A stretch of DNA of 64,000 bases from Bradyrhizobium sp. 138 (GCF_023074075.1 NZ_JADPKT010000003.1:604001-668000); one strand, 5' to 3'. Shown: positions 52,310 through 63,230, counted from the stretch's first letter. Made by a program: numbers and translations. Notes: a model not told the origin generated them from the letters alone.

Positions 52310-52434
52310 CGTAGGGTGGGCAAAGGCGCCCTTCGCGCCGTGCCCACCACTTCCCCCTTGGAGCCAGAGATCGTGGGCACGCTTCCGCCTTCGCTCTTCG
52401 AGCTACGGCGGACAGGTCGCTTTGCCCACCCTAC
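52310..52434. repeat. Intergenic palindromic repeat, family A copy 5
   Basis: CGTAGGGTGGGCAAAG to TTTGCCCACCCTA, with the same inner TTCGCTCTTCGAGCTACGGC block as copies 2 and 3. It follows the large unknown gene. Confidence 0.8.
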
Positions 52435-52554
52435 AGGACCATCGCTAGATGACAGGAAGTTGAAAGCTCAACCATCAGGCATGCGCTGGCCCGATGGCCA
52501 AAAGCCGACCACAATTGCGCGGTCTATCGAGATTTTCATCACACGCGGACCGGC

Positions 52555-53280
52555 ATGTTGCGAAAATTCCTGATTGCGCTGTCTTTACTTGCCCTCCCGT
52601 CGATGGCGCACGCCGCTGACATCACCGGCACGGCAAAGGTCCGCGCCGGCGATGCCGTGGTGATCGGCAACACGCGCATCCGGCTCGGCGGCATCGATGC
52701 GCCCGCGGTCGACCAGCTCTGCCTCAACACCAAGACCGAGCGCTGGACCTGCGGCATTGCGGCGCGCGACGAGCTCGCCAAATACGCCGACGGCAAGAAC
52801 TGGGTCTGCCACACCCGCGCGATCGACCGGCGCGGCCGCACCGTGGCGCGCTGCGAGGTCGGCGGCGAGGATATCCAGAAATGGCTGGTGCGCAGCGGCT
52901 GGGCGCTGGCCTACACCCGCATGTCCCACGACTATGATGCAGACGAGAAAGTCGCGCGTGAGGCAAAAGCCGGAATGTGGCAGGGCGCCTTCATCGCGCC
53001 CTGGGACTGGCGTGAACGCAACAAGAAGACCACCATCCTCGGCGCGACCAAGCCACCTGACGGCGCGCATGCGGTGCTGCTCGCCTCGGCCTCGGGACCG
53101 GTGGCGCCCTCGCCGGACTGCACCATCAAGGGCAACGTCAACAGCGCCGGCGAGTGCATCTTTCACCAGCCGACCAGCCGCTGGTACACCCAGATCAAGA
53201 TGAAGATCAGCAAGGGCACCCGCTGGTTCTGCTCGGTCGAGGAGGCCGAAGCCGCCGGCTGCCGTGAGACCAAACGATAA
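52555..53280 (+). CDS. Secreted thermonuclease-like (SNase) protein
   Basis: The 241 residues include a signal peptide (1-20, ending MAHA). The SNase-like core runs from about 24 to 150. Of the catalytic residues, Asp33 (in AGDA), Arg43 (in RIRLGG) and Asp48 (in GIDAP) are present, but the Glu that normally follows DAP is Ala51, and the DGDT motif is AGDA. Nuclease activity is therefore doubtful. The C-terminal 90 residues hold four Cys (CTIKGN, GECIF, WFCSVEEAEAAGC) and resemble an excalibur-like or Cys-rich extension. Confidence 0.87.
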   Translation: MLRKFLIALSLLALPSMAHAADITGTAKVRAGDAVVIGNTRIRLGGIDAPAVDQLCLNTKTERWTCGIAARDELAKYADGKNWVCHTRAIDRRGRTVARCEVGGEDIQKWLVRSGWALAYTRMSHDYDADEKVAREAKAGMWQGAFIAPWDWRERNKKTTILGATKPPDGAHAVLLASASGPVAPSPDCTIKGNVNSAGECIFHQPTSRWYTQIKMKISKGTRWFCSVEEAEAAGCRETKR

Positions 53281-53382
53281 CCCAGACCTGCGTTTTGGGC
53301 GCTTTTCTAAGGCGTCAGCGCCACGTAAAAGCATGAATCAGCGACCCACCGATCTGTTCTCTGGCAATAAGGACTGACAGCA

Positions 53383-54570
53383 ATGACCGTTCGTGCGGGC
53401 CGGGAATTTCTGGCCATCCCCGGGCCCACCAACATGCCTGACGAGGTGCTGCGGGCGATGCATCGTCCGGCGATTGACATCTATTCCAAGCAGATGCTCG
53501 ATCTGACTGAGAGCCTGCTCAGCGATATCTCGAAGCTGTTTGCGACCAAGGGCAAGTCCTACATCTACATCGCCAACGGTCACGGCGCCTGGGAAGCCGC
53601 GCTCAGCAACGTGCTGTCGCGCGGCGACAAGGTGCTGGTGCTAGAGAGCGGCCGGTTCGCGATCGGCTGGGGCAATGCGGCAGCCCTGATGGGCGCCGAG
53701 GTCGAGGTGCTCAAGGGCGACTGGCGCCGCGCGGTGCGGCCGCACGAGGTCGAGGAGCGCCTGCGCCGCGACAAGGAGCACACCATCAAGGCCGTCGTCG
53801 TGGTCCAGGTCGACACGGCCTCAGGCGTGCAGAACGACGTCGAGGCGATCGGCAAGGCGATCAAGGCGGCCGGCCATCCCGCGCTGTACATGGTCGACAC
53901 CGTGGCCTCGCTCGGCTGCATGCCGTTCGAGATGGACAAATGGGGCATCGATGTCGCGATGTCCGGCTCGCAGAAGGGCCTGATGACGCCGCCCGGCCTC
54001 GGCTTCGTCGCCGCCAATGCGCGGGCGCTCGAGGTGCACAAGAAGGCCAATATGTCGACGCCCTATTGGAGCTGGAGCGAGCGCGAGGGCACCGAGAATT
54101 ATCGCAAATATGCCGGCACCGCGCCGGTGCATCTGTTGTTTGCGCTGCGCCAGGCGATCGACCTCTTGCACGAGGAAGGCCTGGAGAACGCCTTCCGCCG
54201 CCACAGCCTGCTCGGCGAAGCCGCGCGCCGCGCGGTTGCCGCATGGTCGGAAGGCCAGGTGCTCGGCTTCAACGTCGCGGAAGCCAGCGAGCGCTCCAAC
54301 ACCGTGACCACCGTGACCATGAGCACCGGCCACGATCCCGCGGTGCTGCAACGCTATTGCAAGGACAAGTGCGGCGTCGTGCTCGGCACCGGCATCGGCG
54401 ACCTCTCGGGCCAAGCCTTCCGCATCGCCCATATGGGTCATGTCAATGCGCCGATGCTGCTCGGCACGTTAGGGGTGATCGAGATCGGGCTCAACGCACT
54501 GAAGATCCCGCACGGCAAGGGCGGGCTGGAAGCGGCGGTCGCGTATCTCGGGGACGAGGTGGCGGCGTAG
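53383..54570 (+). CDS. sgaA: Serine-glyoxylate aminotransferase-like class V aminotransferase
   Basis: A 395-residue PLP enzyme. The N-terminal IPGPTNMPDEVLRAMHRPAI cut here, NGHGAWEAALSNVLSRGD, MVDTVASLGCMPFEMDKWGI cut and the PLP-binding Lys in SGSQKGLMTPPGLGF all match the serine-glyoxylate/alanine-glyoxylate aminotransferase family. The enzyme makes glycine and hydroxypyruvate from glyoxylate and serine, in the serine cycle or photorespiration-like glyoxylate use. The ATG at 53383 fits the family start. It stands alone; no serine-cycle partners are beside it. PucG-type purine catabolism is an alternative. Confidence 0.9.
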   Translation: MTVRAGREFLAIPGPTNMPDEVLRAMHRPAIDIYSKQMLDLTESLLSDISKLFATKGKSYIYIANGHGAWEAALSNVLSRGDKVLVLESGRFAIGWGNAAALMGAEVEVLKGDWRRAVRPHEVEERLRRDKEHTIKAVVVVQVDTASGVQNDVEAIGKAIKAAGHPALYMVDTVASLGCMPFEMDKWGIDVAMSGSQKGLMTPPGLGFVAANARALEVHKKANMSTPYWSWSEREGTENYRKYAGTAPVHLLFALRQAIDLLHEEGLENAFRRHSLLGEAARRAVAAWSEGQVLGFNVAEASERSNTVTTVTMSTGHDPAVLQRYCKDKCGVVLGTGIGDLSGQAFRIAHMGHVNAPMLLGTLGVIEIGLNALKIPHGKGGLEAAVAYLGDEVAA

Positions 54571-54581
54571 GCCTCGGCTGT

Positions 54582-54656
54582 CGTAGCCCGGGTGAGCGAA
54601 GCGACACCCGGGATTCGCGCGATAACCCGCATGTCGCTTCGCTCATGCGGGCTACG
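54582..54656. repeat. Palindromic repeat (GTAGCCCGGGTGAGCG family)
   Basis: CGTAGCCCGGGTGAGCGAAG at the left and CTTCGCTCATGCGGGCTACG at the right are complementary apart from a few mismatches. It is 12 bp after the aminotransferase stop and overlaps the last codons of the converging gene, supplying its TAG stop. Confidence 0.8.
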
Positions 54657-55764
54657 GCAGATTCGATCGGGGCACACGATACGCCTCGATCTGCGCCTTC
54701 AGCTCGTCCAGCGACGCGAGCGGCGTCTTCGGGTCCACCCGGTATTCCCCACTCGCCAGCCATTGCAACACCTTCGCGTCGATCACCGGCGAGTGGTGGA
54801 TGACGTCGCCGTAATTATCGAGGTCATGAGTCACCACCTTGATCGCACGGAAATCATGCAGGCGCACGTTGGGAAGCTGCGTCAATCGCTGCGCGATGAC
54901 CGCCGTGAGATCGGTGACGATCTTCAGCGTCGCAGGTGATGCATCGCGCATCGCGACGAATTGCAGGATCGAATAGGGCGGGAAGTAGATGTCGAAGGTC
55001 ACGTCGGGATGGCGCGTGATCAAGCTGATGGCGTCGCGCTCGAAATGACTGACCATGGCGTCGTAGCCGTAGCCTTCGCCGAGGAAACGGCTGCGCACAG
55101 GACTGGTGATGTAGGCGAAGGCGGCGAGCGTCTTTCTTGCGTTGTAGTCTCGCGCAACGTCGAAATCCCGCGGCAGGGCGTAGATGTCGTCAACATCGGG
55201 CAGCGCGAATTTAACCGGCAGGAACGGCGCCGCCCGGGTCAGTGGTTCTCGCAGCGGCGGGACGGACCGCAGCAGCGTGAACAGGGATTCCTTGGCCATC
55301 GCGGCGCTGAACAGATAGGACGCGATCCCCTTCGCTGTCCCCCGATAGAGATCGACGGACAGGTAGGGATCCGCCTCGATGTCGGCCGCCTCGACAAAGA
55401 TGAAATCGTCCATCGCCCAGATCACCCGCTTTGCGCCGCGGTCGATGGCCTGCTCCAGCACGAAGGCCTGCTGGCGCGAATTGGAGCCGGTCATGGCCAG
55501 CTTGAGCGAGTGCACACCAAGCGCGCGGTCGATGTCGCTCTGGCGGAAATGAATCGCGAGCGAGGTGCCCATGAAGGCGGTTTCGAACGTCTGGCTGCGG
55601 ATCAGCCCGGCATTCTGCACGCGCGTGTCATCGGAATAGAAGGCGGAGCGCGAAGGGCGAAACAGTTGCAGGGGATCGACGGCGTAGGTGAGCAAGGCCG
55701 CACCGAGCACGCATGCGATGCTGGCGAGCAGAAGACGTCTCAACTGTGCGAACGCGCCCTGCAT
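54652..55764 (-). CDS. SGNH-like partner protein of the MBOAT acyltransferase
   Basis: A 370-residue protein with an N-terminal membrane helix (about 10-28). AFMGTSLAIHF (Gly-Thr-Ser) and the C-terminal DNYGDVIHHSP resemble blocks I and V of SGNH/AlgJ/DltD-like hydrolases, which work with MBOAT acyltransferases in O-acetylation of surface polymers. The ATG overlaps the MBOAT stop (TGATG), so the two proteins are co-translated. The stop codon comes from the repeat at 54582-54656. A specific family cannot be named from the sequence. Confidence 0.75.
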   Translation of the reverse strand: MQGAFAQLRRLLLASIACVLGAALLTYAVDPLQLFRPSRSAFYSDDTRVQNAGLIRSQTFETAFMGTSLAIHFRQSDIDRALGVHSLKLAMTGSNSRQQAFVLEQAIDRGAKRVIWAMDDFIFVEAADIEADPYLSVDLYRGTAKGIASYLFSAAMAKESLFTLLRSVPPLREPLTRAAPFLPVKFALPDVDDIYALPRDFDVARDYNARKTLAAFAYITSPVRSRFLGEGYGYDAMVSHFERDAISLITRHPDVTFDIYFPPYSILQFVAMRDASPATLKIVTDLTAVIAQRLTQLPNVRLHDFRAIKVVTHDLDNYGDVIHHSPVIDAKVLQWLASGEYRVDPKTPLASLDELKAQIEAYRVPRSNLP

Positions 55765-57200
55765 CAGAACCGGAAGTAGATGAATTCGCTGTGGCTGCCG
55801 ATGCCGAGCAGCCCGAATGCGAGCACCAGCGACGCCGCATAGAGGACCAGCGGCCGCATGCGCCCCGCCCGCAGGGCCTCGCCGACACTGCGGTTGTCAT
55901 GATCATATCCCATGATGCCTTGCGTGTTCGGCGCCAGCCACACCAGCGCGGCATAGATGGCGATGAGGACGAGCGCCGCGATCTCCTCGCGGCCGAGCAC
56001 GATATGCGAGGGATCGGCCATGGCGTGGAGAACGCGTAGCGCCCAAGTCACGCTCTCGGCGCGGAAGAACACCCAGGCGACGACGACAGCCAGGAACGTC
56101 AGCGCTGCTCCGGCGACGCGGGCCGGGCGCGCGAGAGCAGACGGAATGGTCGGCACCAGCACATTGAAGGCATGGTTGGCGCAGAGATAGGTGCCGTGCA
56201 GGGCGCCCCAGATGACAAAAGTCCAGGCCGCGCCGTGCCAGAGCCCGCCGAGCAGCATCGTGATCAGCAAATTGACATAGCGCAGCACGCGTCCCCTGCG
56301 GTTGCCGCCGAGCGGAATGTAGAGATAGTCGCGCAAGAATTGCGACAGCGTCATGTGCCAGCGCCGCCAGAACTCGATGATGCCAGTGGCCTTGTAGGGC
56401 GAGTTGAAGTTCACCGGCAGGAAGATGCCGAACATCAACGATATTCCGATCGCCATGTCGGAATAGCCGGAGAAGTCGAAATAGAGCTGGAAGGTGTAGG
56501 CGAGCGCACCCAGCCAGGCCTGATCGAAGCTCGGCGAGCGCGCCTCGAAGGCGAGCGCGACCAGCGGCTGGATGCCATCGGCAAGGCAGGTTTTCTTGAA
56601 CAGGCCGATGGCGAAGATGATGATTCCGCACAGAATGAGATGCGGGTCCGGGCGCTTGGTTTCCTTCCGCGCGAATTGCGGGATCATGTCCTTGTGGTGG
56701 AGGATGGGCCCTGCGATTAGATGCGGGAAATAGGTCACGAACAGCGCGTAGTGCGGCAGCGCGTAAGCCGCGACCTGGCCGCGATAGGCATCCACCAGGA
56801 ACGCGATCTGGGTGAAGGTGTAGAAGGAGATGCCGACCGGCAACAGGATGTGGACCGCGGCATGCGTGCCGAACAGCGTATTGATGTTCTCGGTGACGAA
56901 GCCGGCATATTTGAAGATGCCGAGTACGAGCAGATCGCCGATAACGCCAAGCGCGAGCGCCGCCCTTCGTCGCGACGGGCCGAGCTTCGCCACGATCAAG
57001 AAATGGCCGACACCGTAGTTGAAGGCGATCGACAGCAGCAACAGAGCCACGAACTGCCAGCTGCCGATGGCGTAGAAGGCGAGCGAGGCCAGCGCCAGCC
57101 AGACCACCGGCGTCAGATTGCTGCGCCGCCCGAGCCAGAAATAACCGGCCAGCACGGCCGGAAGGAACAGCAGGATGAACGGGTAAGAATTGAACAGCAT
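55764..57200 (-). CDS. MBOAT family O-acyltransferase
   Basis: A 478-residue protein with about 10-12 membrane segments. It has the family core YFDFSGYSDMAIGISLMFGI, INFNSPY-like VNFNSPYKATGIIEFWRRWH cut here and the catalytic His in LLGGLWHGAAWTFVIWG. Members acylate polysaccharides such as alginate, or teichoic-type polymers, across the inner membrane. The ATG at 57200 was chosen because the extra upstream residues of the frame are not membrane-like. It is followed by the SGNH-like partner. The polymer cannot be told. Confidence 0.93.
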   Translation of the reverse strand: MLFNSYPFILLFLPAVLAGYFWLGRRSNLTPVVWLALASLAFYAIGSWQFVALLLLSIAFNYGVGHFLIVAKLGPSRRRAALALGVIGDLLVLGIFKYAGFVTENINTLFGTHAAVHILLPVGISFYTFTQIAFLVDAYRGQVAAYALPHYALFVTYFPHLIAGPILHHKDMIPQFARKETKRPDPHLILCGIIIFAIGLFKKTCLADGIQPLVALAFEARSPSFDQAWLGALAYTFQLYFDFSGYSDMAIGISLMFGIFLPVNFNSPYKATGIIEFWRRWHMTLSQFLRDYLYIPLGGNRRGRVLRYVNLLITMLLGGLWHGAAWTFVIWGALHGTYLCANHAFNVLVPTIPSALARPARVAGAALTFLAVVVAWVFFRAESVTWALRVLHAMADPSHIVLGREEIAALVLIAIYAALVWLAPNTQGIMGYDHDNRSVGEALRAGRMRPLVLYAASLVLAFGLLGIGSHSEFIYFRF

Positions 57201-57364
57201 CAGGTGGACCGGCGGCGGGATGTAACCCTCAAAGCATACAAGTGGCGGATCAACAACCCGGTGACTTGGTGCAGTCCTCGGCGCAGACGCGCTGGCAATT
57301 CGTGGAATCGGGACGATATAAGGGAACGCGGAGCGCCGCGGATACGCATCTGAACGAGGATCGA

Positions 57365-59470
57365 GTGACACAAGCCAAAACACCTTCCCAGCCCCCCGTC
57401 GCCCCGCGCCGGCCGCATTCGTTCACGCGGCACGGCATTACCGTGACCGACGACTATGCCTGGTTGAAGGACGACAAATGGCAGGAGGTCCTTCGCGATC
57501 CCAAGGTGCTCGATCCCGACATCCGCAAATATCTCGATGAAGAGAACGTCTACACCGAGAGCCTGCTCGGCCACACTGCAACGCTCCAGAAGACGCTGGT
57601 GCGCGAGATGCGCGGGCGGATCAAGGAGGACGATTCCAGCGTGCCGTCGGCCGACGGTCCTTTCGCCTATTTCCGCCGGTTTCGCGAGGGCGGGCAGCAC
57701 GAGCTGTTCGGCCGCATGCCGCGCGAGGGCGGTGACGGCGAGATCGTGCTCGACGGCGACGCACTCGCCAAGGACCACAAATATTTCAAGTTCGGCGGCA
57801 GCCGGCACTCGCACGATCACAATCTGCAGGCCTGGAGCGCCGACACCAAGGGCTCCGAATATTTTACGATCCGCGTCCGCGACTGGGCCACCGGCAAGGA
57901 CTTTGACGACCTCGTCGAGGAGACCGACGGCGGCATCGTCTGGGCCGCGGACTGCAAGAGCTTCTTCTATGTGAAGCTCGACGACAATCACCGCCCAATG
58001 CAGGTGTGGCGGCACAAGCTCGGCACCAGGCAGGCCGACGACACGCTGGTCTATGAAGAGCAGGATTCCGGCTGGTTCACCCATCTGCACGAAAGCACCA
58101 GCGGCCGCTTCTGCGTGATCGCGGGTGGCGACCACGAAACATCAGAGCAGCGGCTGATCGATCTCGCCCATCCCGAGGCGCCGCCGCGCCTCGTCGCGGC
58201 GCGCGAGGAAGGCGTGCAATATTCGCTGGCCGACCGCGGCGATCAGCTCTTCATCCTGACCAACGCCGACGATGCTATCGACTTCAAGATTGTCACCGCG
58301 CCGCTTCTCGCGCCCGAGCGCAAGAACTGGCGGGATTTGATCCCGTATCGGCCCGGCATCTACATCATCGATCTCGATCTCTATGCCGGTCATCTGGTGC
58401 GGCTGGAGCGCGCCAATGCGCTGCCGTCGATCGTGATCCGCGATCTCGCCTCAAACGAGGAACATGCCATCGCCTTCGACGAGGCCGCCTATTCGCTGGA
58501 CACGATGGGCTCCTACGAATTCGACACGACGAATTTGCGCTTTTCCTATTCGTCGATGACGACGCCGTCGGAGGTGTACGACTACGACATGGTCAAGCGC
58601 ACGCGCACCTTGCGCAAGCGCCAAGAGATCCCGTCCGGCCATGACGCGGCCGATTACGTCACGACGCGCATCATGGCGAAGGCGCAAGACGGCGCCGAGG
58701 TGCCGGTGTCGATCCTCTATCGCCGTGGGCTCAAGCTCGACGGCTCGGCGCCGCTGCTGCTCTACGGCTACGGCTCCTACGGCATGGCGATGCCGGCCTC
58801 GTTCAGCGCCAACCGCCTGTCGCTGGTCGACCGCGGTTTTGTTTACGCCATCGCCCATATTCGCGGCGGCGCCGACAAGGGCTGGGGCTGGTATCTTGAC
58901 GGCAAGCGCGAGAAGAAGACCAACTCGTTCGACGATTTCTCAGCCAGCGCCCGCGCGCTGATCGATGCGAGATACACTAGCGCCAAGCGCATCGTCGGCC
59001 ATGGCGGCTCGGCCGGCGGCATGTTGATGGGCGCGGTCGCCAACCGCGCCGGCGAATTGTTCGCCGGCATCGTCGCCGAGGTGCCGTTCGTCGACGTGCT
59101 CAACACCATGCTCGACGACACGCTGCCGCTGACGCCGCCGGAATGGCCGGAATGGGGCAACCCGATCGAGAGCGAGAAGGATTTTCGCACGATCCTGTCC
59201 TATTCGCCATACGACAATGTCGCCGCGAAGGCGTATCCGGCGATCCTGGCGATGGGCGGCTTGACCGATCCGCGCGTCACCTATTGGGAGCCCGCCAAAT
59301 GGATCGCGCGCCTGCGCGCCACCATGCGCGACGGCGGCCCGGTTCTCTTGCGCACCAACATGGGCGCCGGCCATGGCGGCGCCTCGGGGCGGTTCGACCG
59401 ACTGGATGAAGTCGCGATCGTCTATGCGTTTGCGCTGTGGGCGGCCGGGATGGCGGAGGCTGGGGTGTAA
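57365..59470 (+). CDS. ptrB: S9 family peptidase (oligopeptidase B type)
   Basis: A 701-residue enzyme with an N-terminal beta-propeller (about 75-400) and a C-terminal alpha/beta hydrolase domain. The catalytic Ser is in GHGGSAGGMLMG, Asp in GGLTDPRV and His in GAGHGGASGR. It cleaves oligopeptides after basic residues. The start is GTG at 57365 with GAGG 5 bp upstream; the longer frame from 57242 overlaps the MBOAT promoter region and has no family match. It is transcribed divergently from the MBOAT gene. Length and domain order are normal. Confidence 0.93.
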   Translation: MTQAKTPSQPPVAPRRPHSFTRHGITVTDDYAWLKDDKWQEVLRDPKVLDPDIRKYLDEENVYTESLLGHTATLQKTLVREMRGRIKEDDSSVPSADGPFAYFRRFREGGQHELFGRMPREGGDGEIVLDGDALAKDHKYFKFGGSRHSHDHNLQAWSADTKGSEYFTIRVRDWATGKDFDDLVEETDGGIVWAADCKSFFYVKLDDNHRPMQVWRHKLGTRQADDTLVYEEQDSGWFTHLHESTSGRFCVIAGGDHETSEQRLIDLAHPEAPPRLVAAREEGVQYSLADRGDQLFILTNADDAIDFKIVTAPLLAPERKNWRDLIPYRPGIYIIDLDLYAGHLVRLERANALPSIVIRDLASNEEHAIAFDEAAYSLDTMGSYEFDTTNLRFSYSSMTTPSEVYDYDMVKRTRTLRKRQEIPSGHDAADYVTTRIMAKAQDGAEVPVSILYRRGLKLDGSAPLLLYGYGSYGMAMPASFSANRLSLVDRGFVYAIAHIRGGADKGWGWYLDGKREKKTNSFDDFSASARALIDARYTSAKRIVGHGGSAGGMLMGAVANRAGELFAGIVAEVPFVDVLNTMLDDTLPLTPPEWPEWGNPIESEKDFRTILSYSPYDNVAAKAYPAILAMGGLTDPRVTYWEPAKWIARLRATMRDGGPVLLRTNMGAGHGGASGRFDRLDEVAIVYAFALWAAGMAEAGV

Positions 59471-59474
59471 TCTT

Positions 59475-59575
59475 GTAGGGTGGGCAAAGGCGCGCCGCGC
59501 CGTGCCCACCATCTCTCAATAACTATGGCGAGGTGGGCACGGCGCGCGAAGGGCGCGCCTTTGCCCACCCTACGG
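59475..59575. repeat. Intergenic palindromic repeat, family A copy 6
   Basis: GTAGGGTGGGCAAAGGCGCG pairs with CGCGCCTTTGCCCACCCTAC. It starts 4 bp after the oligopeptidase stop, between converging genes. Confidence 0.85.
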
Positions 59576-59598
59576 CAGACTGGCTCGTGGCGACGACC

Positions 59599-60690
59599 TC
59601 ACACCGCCCCGTGCGCCTCGACATACAGCGCATACACGGAATGGCTGCTGGCCATGTAGAGGCGGTTGTTCTTGGGGCCGCCGAAGCAGAGATTGGCGCA
59701 GCGCTCGGGCAACCTGATGAAGGCGAGCGGCTTGCCGTCCGCGTTGAACACCATCACGCCGTCGAGATCTTCTGGCCTCGCCTTGAGCTGAAACACCTTG
59801 CGGCCGCCGACATCGGTGGGCTCGCCCTGCAGCGCGCCGTTGGAGCCCCAGCCGCACCAAAGATTGCCGTCGCGATCGACGCGAAAACCGTCGAGCGAGC
59901 CCTGGTCGGCGGCGTCGATCAGCTTGGTCTTGCCGCTGAGGGTGCCGTCATCGCCGACATTGTAGCTCCAGATGCTGCGGTTCGGCGTGCCCTTCCATTC
60001 GACGATGTAGAGCTTCTTCTCGTCCGGCGAGAAGGCGAGGCCGTTGGGATTGACGAGGTCGGTGAGCACCGCGCTGATCTTGCCGTCCTTGGCAAGGCGA
60101 TAGACGTTGCTGGTGGCCTGCTCGGGCTTTTCCTTCTTGCCCTCCCACTCGCCATTGATGCCGAACAGCGGATCGGTGAACCAGATGCTGTCGTCGGACT
60201 TCACCACGATGTCGTTCGGCGCGTTCAGCCGCTTGCCCTCGAACTTGTCGGCGAGCACGGTGATCTTGCCGTCCTTCTCGGTGCGCGTGATGCGGCGGGT
60301 GACGGAATGCTCGCAGGTGACGAGGCGGCCCTGGCGGTCGCGCGCATTGCCATTGGCGTAATTGGCATTGGCGCGGAACACGCTGGTCTGCCCGGTCTTC
60401 TCGTCGAACTTCATGATCCGGTTGTTGGGAATGTCGGAGAACAGGAGATAGCCACCCTCGGGGAAATAAGCGGGGCCTTCGGCCCAGCGGAAGCCGGTCG
60501 CGACCTGCTCGACCGTCGAGGAATAGATCCGGTATTTTGCGAAGCTGGGATCGAGGATCTGGACGGCGGGATCCGGATAGCGCTGGTTCGGCGTGAATGG
60601 GAACGATTGCGCGCCGGCGGCGCGGGCGAGCAGCGTGGATGCCATTGCTGCGCCAGCGCCGGCCATGAGGTTACGTCGCGTGAAATTCAT
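59599..60690 (-). CDS. SMP-30/gluconolactonase family protein, Tat-exported
   Basis: A 363-residue beta-propeller. The N-terminus is a twin-arginine signal (FTRRNLMAGAGAAMASTLLA), so it is folded before export. Family motifs are GFRWAEGPAYFPEGGYLLFS, LNAPNDIVVKSDDSIWFTDP and PNGLAFSPDEKKLYI, including the metal-binding Glu and Asn/Asp positions. It probably hydrolyses a sugar lactone in the periplasm. The ATG at 60690 follows GGGAGG. It is the most downstream gene of a group with RraA-like and IlvD/Edd genes and is separated from RraA by a terminator-like hairpin. Confidence 0.9.
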   Translation of the reverse strand: MNFTRRNLMAGAGAAMASTLLARAAGAQSFPFTPNQRYPDPAVQILDPSFAKYRIYSSTVEQVATGFRWAEGPAYFPEGGYLLFSDIPNNRIMKFDEKTGQTSVFRANANYANGNARDRQGRLVTCEHSVTRRITRTEKDGKITVLADKFEGKRLNAPNDIVVKSDDSIWFTDPLFGINGEWEGKKEKPEQATSNVYRLAKDGKISAVLTDLVNPNGLAFSPDEKKLYIVEWKGTPNRSIWSYNVGDDGTLSGKTKLIDAADQGSLDGFRVDRDGNLWCGWGSNGALQGEPTDVGGRKVFQLKARPEDLDGVMVFNADGKPLAFIRLPERCANLCFGGPKNNRLYMASSHSVYALYVEAHGAV

Positions 60691-60712
60691 GAAGTCCTCC
60701 CTGCTTGTTAAA

Positions 60713-60738
60713 AGGCCGGCACTTGATGCGGCCGGCCT
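60713..60738 (-). terminator. Hairpin with T-run between RraA-like and SMP-30 genes
   Basis: On the minus strand AGGCCGGC, a 10-base loop and GCCGGCCT are followed by TTTT. It lies 27 bp past the RraA stop and 22 bp before the SMP-30 start, so it could partly terminate or attenuate the operon. Confidence 0.65.
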
Positions 60739-60764
60739 GTGCTTGACGTGACCTGCTCTCGGCC

Positions 60765-61484
60765 TTAGCGGCCGTTCTTCTTCCGCCATTCGGCAAAATC
60801 AATGAGCGTCTGCGGATCGGTCGCGGGATAGAGACCGAAAATGCCGCGGCCCTTGCCGACTTCCTCGGTGACGAAATCCTCGAACGCGGTCATCTCAAAC
60901 GTTTCGTTGGCGATCTCGTCGGCCAGATGCGCGGGGATCACGATGACGCCGTCGGCATCGCCAAGGATGACGTCGCCGGGAAACACCGGCGCGTCGCCAC
61001 AACCGATTGGGACGTTGATCTCGATCGCCTGGTGCAGCGTGAGATTGGTCGGCGCCGAGGGGCGGTGATGATAGGCGGGAATGCCGAGCTTGGCGATCTC
61101 GGCGGAATCGCGAAAGCCGCCGTCGGTGACGACGCCGGCGACACCGCGTTTCATCAGCCGCGTCACCAGGATCGCACCAGCCGAGGCCGCGCGCGCGTCC
61201 TTGCGGCTGTCCATCACCAGCACGGCACCCGGCGGGCAATCCTCGACCGCCTTGCGCTGCGGATGCGAGCGGTCTTTGAACACATCGATGGTGTTGAGAT
61301 CCTCGCGCGCCGGCATGTAGCGCAGCGTGAAGGCCTCGCCGACCATGGTGGGCTGGTCGGCGCCCAAGGGGTGCACGTCCTGGATCATCTGGATGCGCAG
61401 GCCGCGCTTGAACAAGGCGGTGGCGACGGTGGCGGTCGAGACGGATTTGAGCTTGGTGCGGGTGGCTTCGCTGAGTTTTGTCAT
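60765..61484 (-). CDS. RraA-like / HMG aldolase family protein
   Basis: A 239-residue protein with the RraA fold: PGAVLVMDSRKDARAASAGA, TDGGFRDSAEIAKLGIPAY (the Gly-Gly-x-Arg-Asp site) and PVFPGDVILGDADGVIVIP. Longer, sugar-acid-operon members of this family act as 4-hydroxy-4-methyl-2-oxoglutarate aldolase or oxaloacetate decarboxylase, or on keto-deoxy sugar acids, and do not regulate RNase E. The ATG at 61484 has AGGGA 8 bp upstream. It is 10 bp after the dehydratase gene, so the two are co-transcribed. It may take the dehydratase product, which is inference. Confidence 0.88.
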   Translation of the reverse strand: MTKLSEATRTKLKSVSTATVATALFKRGLRIQMIQDVHPLGADQPTMVGEAFTLRYMPAREDLNTIDVFKDRSHPQRKAVEDCPPGAVLVMDSRKDARAASAGAILVTRLMKRGVAGVVTDGGFRDSAEIAKLGIPAYHHRPSAPTNLTLHQAIEINVPIGCGDAPVFPGDVILGDADGVIVIPAHLADEIANETFEMTAFEDFVTEEVGKGRGIFGLYPATDPQTLIDFAEWRKKNGR

Positions 61485-61494
61485 GTCGTCGTCC

Positions 61495-63230
<1,736 letters not shown>

